A stretch of DNA of 64,000 bases, from contig JAVJRG010000005.1 of assembly GCA_040218535.1 (NCBI GenBank), positions 124,001 to 188,000 of the forward strand, given 5' to 3'. The notes beneath the pieces are model-generated. The model did not search any database and was not told the origin of the DNA. It worked only from the letters and a program-made list of their open reading frames with translations. Shown here piece by piece: positions 60,578 to 64,000 of the stretch (its first letter is position 1; each line of letters starts with the position of its first letter). This DNA comes from Lacipirellulaceae bacterium (GTDB lineage Bacteria; Planctomycetota; Planctomycetia; Pirellulales; Lacipirellulaceae). The position numbers and the translations under genes are program-made.

Positions 60578-61663
60578 GTGACCAAGTTAGATTCCAAGTG
60601 GAAACAGACTTTTCGTCGAAAGCTGCTCGCTTGGTACGCAAAGCATGAGCGAGATCTTCCTTGGCGGAAGTCGAGCGATCCTTATCGCGTGTGGGTCAGT
60701 GAGGTGATGCTGCAGCAGACCCAGGTGGAGACCGTCAAAGCCTATTTCCAACGCTTCATGACGGCTTTCCCCACGGTTCACCGCTTAGCCGCTGCGGAGG
60801 AACAAGAAGTCTTAAAGCTGTGGGAGGGGCTCGGCTATTATCGTCGCGCTCGGGGATTACACGCGGCGGCGAAGGTTGTTGTTGAAGAATATAAAGGGGC
60901 GTTTCCTGAGGATGTCCCCACTCTGATGAAGCTACCGGGCATCGGACGCTACACCGCAGGGGCAATTGTTTCAATTGCGCATGACAAGCCGGCACCGATC
61001 CTCGAAGCGAACACGATTCGATTATTCGCGCGGCTGATTGCTTACCGAGATGACCCGACCAAGTCTGCCGGGCAGCGCCGGCTGTGGTCGACCGCTGAGG
61101 AAGTTCTTCCGCGAAAGAATGTCGCTCGTTTCAATCAGGCATTGATGGAGTTGGGCTCGCTGGTCTGCAAACCGGCTTCTCCGTTGTGCGAGGAGTGTCC
61201 GGTCAATACGCTATGCGAAACCAATCGTCTGGGACTTCAAGAGAAGATTTCTGGTGCGAAGAAGAAGCTGAAATTCGCGGAAGTACGCGAAGCAGCAGTT
61301 GTCGTGCGAAAGAACAGCAAGTTTCTTCTAAGGCAGTGTGCCGAAGGGGAACGCTGGGCCGGTTTGTGGGACTTTCCCCGGTTTGAAGTGGAAAGCGAGG
61401 GGCCGCTTTTTGTTCAGAACGAGTTAGCAAGAAAGGTGAGTCAGCAAACCGGCATCACGATTGGAAACGCTCAACTGCTGAAGACCCTCAAACATGGCGT
61501 GACGCGATTTCGGATTACGCTGGATTGCTTCGAGGCGGATTGCAACGGTGGCAGGGTGCGCTCCACAAAAGAAAAGCCCGTGCGCTGGGTGAGTGCCAGC
61601 GAGCTTGCTGAGTTGCCCCTCAGTGTGACGGGGCGGAAGATTGCGAAGATGCTAGGCAACTAA
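60578..61663 (+). CDS. mutY: A/G-specific adenine DNA glycosylase MutY-like
   Basis: The start was taken at GTG 60578, giving 361 residues; a GTG at 60497 overlapping the pntB stop is possible but would add repeat-encoded residues. The catalytic domain has SEVMLQQTQV (Glu42), the helix-hairpin-helix LPGIGRYTAGAI and the 4Fe-4S cysteines Cys-x6-Cys-x2-Cys-x5-Cys (VCKPASPLCEECPVNTLC). The C-terminal Nudix-like 8-oxoG-sensing domain starts near residue 235. MutY removes A opposite 8-oxoG. Oddly, the usual catalytic Asp motif DGNV is EANT here (Glu143). All else is intact. Confidence 0.92.
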   Translation: MTKLDSKWKQTFRRKLLAWYAKHERDLPWRKSSDPYRVWVSEVMLQQTQVETVKAYFQRFMTAFPTVHRLAAAEEQEVLKLWEGLGYYRRARGLHAAAKVVVEEYKGAFPEDVPTLMKLPGIGRYTAGAIVSIAHDKPAPILEANTIRLFARLIAYRDDPTKSAGQRRLWSTAEEVLPRKNVARFNQALMELGSLVCKPASPLCEECPVNTLCETNRLGLQEKISGAKKKLKFAEVREAAVVVRKNSKFLLRQCAEGERWAGLWDFPRFEVESEGPLFVQNELARKVSQQTGITIGNAQLLKTLKHGVTRFRITLDCFEADCNGGRVRSTKEKPVRWVSASELAELPLSVTGRKIAKMLGN

Positions 61664-61666
61664 TCT

Positions 61667-61707
61667 CTTGCGGCTTAGCCGTTGCTGTAAGGCCTAAGCC
61701 ACAAGTG
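61667..61707. repeat. Inverted repeat CTTGCGGCTTAG / CTAAGCCACAAG
   Basis: Arms pair with one mismatch across a 15-17 nt loop. It is a diverged member of the CGGCTAAGCCG family and lies between convergent mutY and the symporter gene. Confidence 0.65.
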
Positions 61708-61711
61708 GTAG

Positions 61712-63244
61712 TTATATGTTCAACTCACCCTCGACCGGGACTTTTGGCGTCTCTTCTCCCTCCGCTTCAAACCGTGCGATCACCGCACAGCCGCAGGAGT
61801 CGCTCCAGACGTTCACGGCCGTGCGGCCCATGTCGAGGACACGGTCGACAGCGATGATGAGGGCTTGATCTTCAGTCGGCAGGCCGACGGCTTGCAGGAT
61901 AATGGCCATCATCACCAGCCCCGCGTGCGGGATTCCTGCGGCACCGATGCTCGCCAAGAGTGCCGTGAAGGCGACGATCATTTGGTCGGCAAGGCCCAAA
62001 TCGAGTCCGTTAAACTGGGCGATGAACAGCACGGCAACCACTTCGTAGAGTGCCGTGCCGTCCATGTTGACGGTTGCCCCAAGCGGCAGCACGAATGAGC
62101 CGACGCGGTTGCTGACTTTCGCGCGTTCTTCTACGCAAGTCAGCGTTAGCGGCAAGGTGCCGTTGCTGCTGGCGGAGCTGAATGCCGTGAGCAGCGCGGG
62201 ACTCATCGCTTGGGCGTAGGCCCAGGGGCTACGTTGAGCAATGAACCGCACGATCAGTGGTAGCGTGATCAGGGCGTGGACGCCAAGCGCCATCGCGACC
62301 GCCAACATGTACCAGCCGAGCGTGCCGAAGATGCCGATCCCTTGCGTTGCAGTGACGGCAAGCATGAGGAAGAACACGCCGATGGGCGCGAGGGCAATGA
62401 TGATCGTCGTGAGCTTCATCATCACCGCAAAAACGGCTTCGACCAGTTCGCGAATCCGCTCGGCTGCGGTCCCGCCGACGAGGATCGTGCAAACGCCGAA
62501 GAAGATCGTAAAGGCGATGATCGAAAGAAAGTCCCCATTTGCGGCTGAGGCGAACGGGTTGGTGGGGATCATGTTGAGAAGTTGCTCGTAAAGGACTTCT
62601 CCTAAGGGTTGGGCTTCGTGCGCCTCAGCTACCACAGGTTCTGCTTCAGGTTTCTCAGCTCCGCCAACTCCTGGCCGGATGAGGTTCACCATGAGCAGGC
62701 CGGTCATGATCGCCAGCAAACTGGTTGAAACGTAATATAACAGCGTCCGACCAAACATTTTCCCGAGCCGTTCGGCTTGGCCGAGTCCCGTGACTCCTGA
62801 GAGTAACGAGGCGATGATCAAAGGCACGGAGACCATCTTCAACATACGTAAGAAAAGGTCGCCGATCAGCTTGGCCGTATCGCCGCACCAGCGGGCGGTG
62901 CTGCGGCCATTTTGGTGAAAGGCTTTGAAAGCTGTTGGGTCCTGCTTCTTGAGCTCCGCCAGTGTCGGGAAGAACTTTGGCCGGGGGGCTGCGTCCACCA
63001 GCGGCGGATTCGGCCAATCGAGCTTCTCTTCTGTTTTCTCGCCGACAACGATCCGCCGAGGCGACTTGCCATCATCAATCGCCAGCAAGATGCGGTCCGG
63101 TGAATCCGCGGACCAAATCTTCGCATTCTTGAGTTCAACCGGTTTCTCAAGTTCGTAAGAACTGGCCCCTGCGTTGAGTACGACACCGATGATGGTGCCA
63201 AGAATCATGGCGATAAGAATCTGCCAGTGGAGAGCTAAGCGCAT
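61712..63244 (-). CDS. Dicarboxylate/amino acid:cation symporter (DAACS family)
   Basis: A 510-residue inner-membrane transporter of the GltP/DctA type. The transport core is recognised by SSASSNGTLPLTLTCVEERA and FVLPLGATVNMDGTALYEVV, covering the serine-rich reentrant loop and the NMDGT substrate site; GIPHAGLVMMAIILQAVGLP is the second loop. It differs from common members by an insertion of about 85 residues between the first and second membrane segments (about 28-112), probably extracytoplasmic. It takes up C4-dicarboxylates or acidic amino acids with Na+ or H+. Confidence 0.92.
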   Translation of the reverse strand: MRLALHWQILIAMILGTIIGVVLNAGASSYELEKPVELKNAKIWSADSPDRILLAIDDGKSPRRIVVGEKTEEKLDWPNPPLVDAAPRPKFFPTLAELKKQDPTAFKAFHQNGRSTARWCGDTAKLIGDLFLRMLKMVSVPLIIASLLSGVTGLGQAERLGKMFGRTLLYYVSTSLLAIMTGLLMVNLIRPGVGGAEKPEAEPVVAEAHEAQPLGEVLYEQLLNMIPTNPFASAANGDFLSIIAFTIFFGVCTILVGGTAAERIRELVEAVFAVMMKLTTIIIALAPIGVFFLMLAVTATQGIGIFGTLGWYMLAVAMALGVHALITLPLIVRFIAQRSPWAYAQAMSPALLTAFSSASSNGTLPLTLTCVEERAKVSNRVGSFVLPLGATVNMDGTALYEVVAVLFIAQFNGLDLGLADQMIVAFTALLASIGAAGIPHAGLVMMAIILQAVGLPTEDQALIIAVDRVLDMGRTAVNVWSDSCGCAVIARFEAEGEETPKVPVEGELNI

Positions 63245-63300
63245 AAGGGCTAGTCGTTTTGAGAGGAGAGTCTTGGTAGTTGGCCATCCCGACGAGTCGG

Positions 63301-63477
63301 GACACGGATGACACGGATTTGGGCTGACGAAGAGAGGGGAATCCTAACCCGAAGCGTAAGCGAGGGGGAATGCGTGTTGGCGATTTCTCTCGCTTACGCT
63401 TCGGGTTAGGATCTCGAATGCGATCTGCTCACTACCTGATTCCTGAACGATCCGTGTCATCCGTGATATCCGTGGCC
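63301..63477. repeat. Nested inverted repeats CCTAACCCGAAGCGTAAGCG
   Basis: Inner arms 63341-63364 and 63389-63412 are perfect 24-bp reverse complements. Outer, less exact arms are built of CACGGATGACACGGAT (63303 on) and ATCCGTGTCATCCGTG (63450 on). It fills the divergent-from-left spacer between the symporter start and the TPR gene end. Confidence 0.88.
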
Positions 63478-63483
63478 AAAAAC

Positions 63484-64000
63484 TTATTCAGCCACTGCGG
63501 CATCGGTCGATTCCACAGGCTCAGTTTCAATCGTTTTCGCGGCCTCTTCGAGTTGTTCCTTCAACTGCTCAACCGTCTGTCGTTCGCGCATCGGTTGGTT
63601 TTGCTTGTACTTTTCGAGTTCTTTCTTCAGTTCCTCAAGTTGCTCGGGCTTGCCGACTTCGATCGCTTTGTTCGACCACTCCTTGGCTTTTTCGAAGTCG
63701 CCTGTTTCCGCGTACGCGGCAGCGAGGGTGCTGAGGATGTGCCCGGCTTTGTACTCTTCGATTTCACATGCTTTGGTGGCAAGTTCGATGGCGAGCTTGC
63801 CGTTGCGGACCTCCTCGTCAGGGGAAGTCGCGAGCAGCCAGGCGTAATTGTTTAAGAGGAACGAATCATCCTGCCTTAGCTCATAGGCCTTTTGGAAGTC
63901 GACAACGGCCGAAGCGTGGTCGCCGAGGTTGAGGTGTGCGTCGCCGCGACTGCGGAGCGCCAGATAGTTTTCAGGGAAAGCCTGGAGCACTTCCGTGTAG
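63484..64000 (-). CDS. Tetratricopeptide-repeat protein, 5' end missing
   Basis: The frame is open to the right edge, so the N-terminal part is outside the window. The visible 170 codons hold about three TPR units (NYLALRSRGDAHLNLGDHAS, DDSFLLNNYAWLLATSPDEE and HILSTLAAAYAETGDFEKAK), with the usual small and aromatic positions. A Glu/Lys-rich coiled-coil-like tail and an acidic C-terminus follow. TPR arrays bind other proteins; no specific function can be read from this fragment. Confidence 0.85.
   Translation of the reverse strand, partial: YTEVLQAFPENYLALRSRGDAHLNLGDHASAVVDFQKAYELRQDDSFLLNNYAWLLATSPDEEVRNGKLAIELATKACEIEEYKAGHILSTLAAAYAETGDFEKAKEWSNKAIEVGKPEQLEELKKELEKYKQNQPMRERQTVEQLKEQLEEAAKTIETEPVESTDAAVAE

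Overview
This window reads as chromosomal DNA of a planctomycete, most likely order Pirellulales. The call rests on a DUF1549/DUF1553 gene paired with a DUF1501 gene, a PEP-CTERM protein, a CotH/dockerin-type remnant, an ECF sigma factor in an operon with a TM2-like signal peptidase, split pntAa/pntAb/pntB, tandem clpP genes beside trigger factor, and a csrA typical of the group. No rRNA, CRISPR array, insertion sequence or prophage was seen. One tRNA (Gly-GCC) is present.

Layout. 0-5.5 kb: a sodium:solute symporter cut by the window edge, a two-domain cysteine-protease/transglutaminase exported protein, and two very small genes behind a sigma-54-like promoter. 5.5-14 kb: folC, a PEP-CTERM protein, an exported beta-lactamase-family hydrolase, an ECF sigma / small membrane protein / signal peptidase operon, an orphan gene and yjbQ. 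14-21 kb: a short promoter-gene-terminator unit, csrA with a GTG start, a frameshifted CotH remnant, a near-perfect sigma-54 promoter with no evident gene, and the DUF1549/DUF1501 pair. 21-25.8 kb: ychF, a large FAD/Fe-S oxidoreductase and cutA. 25.9-40.6 kb: a polysaccharide region with a WecA/MraY-type initiating transferase, three GT4 and one GT9 glycosyltransferases, two sulfotransferases, a Wzy-like polymerase, UDP-GlcNAc 2-epimerase, a GH95-like glycosidase and a DUF4254 protein. 40.7-47 kb: M28 peptidase, small membrane proteins, ASCH protein, tRNA-Gly, tig-clpP-clpP. 47-57 kb: lipoprotein, class III cyclase, HAD phosphatase, RF-like GGQ protein, BshB1-like deacetylase, DUF1569 protein, M32 carboxypeptidase, zinc-ribbon membrane protein. 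57-64 kb: pntAa-pntAb-pntB, mutY, a dicarboxylate/cation symporter, and a TPR protein cut by the window edge.

The gene products suggest a cell that makes a sulfated, GlcNAc-containing surface polysaccharide, exports proteins through Sec and Tat, and regulates through ECF sigma, sigma-54 and CsrA. The main structure not explained by genes is the intergenic DNA. Many spacers hold inverted repeats of several families, some perfect over 20-29 bp arms and some shared between distant sites. They often abut start or stop codons and in places extend into coding sequence.
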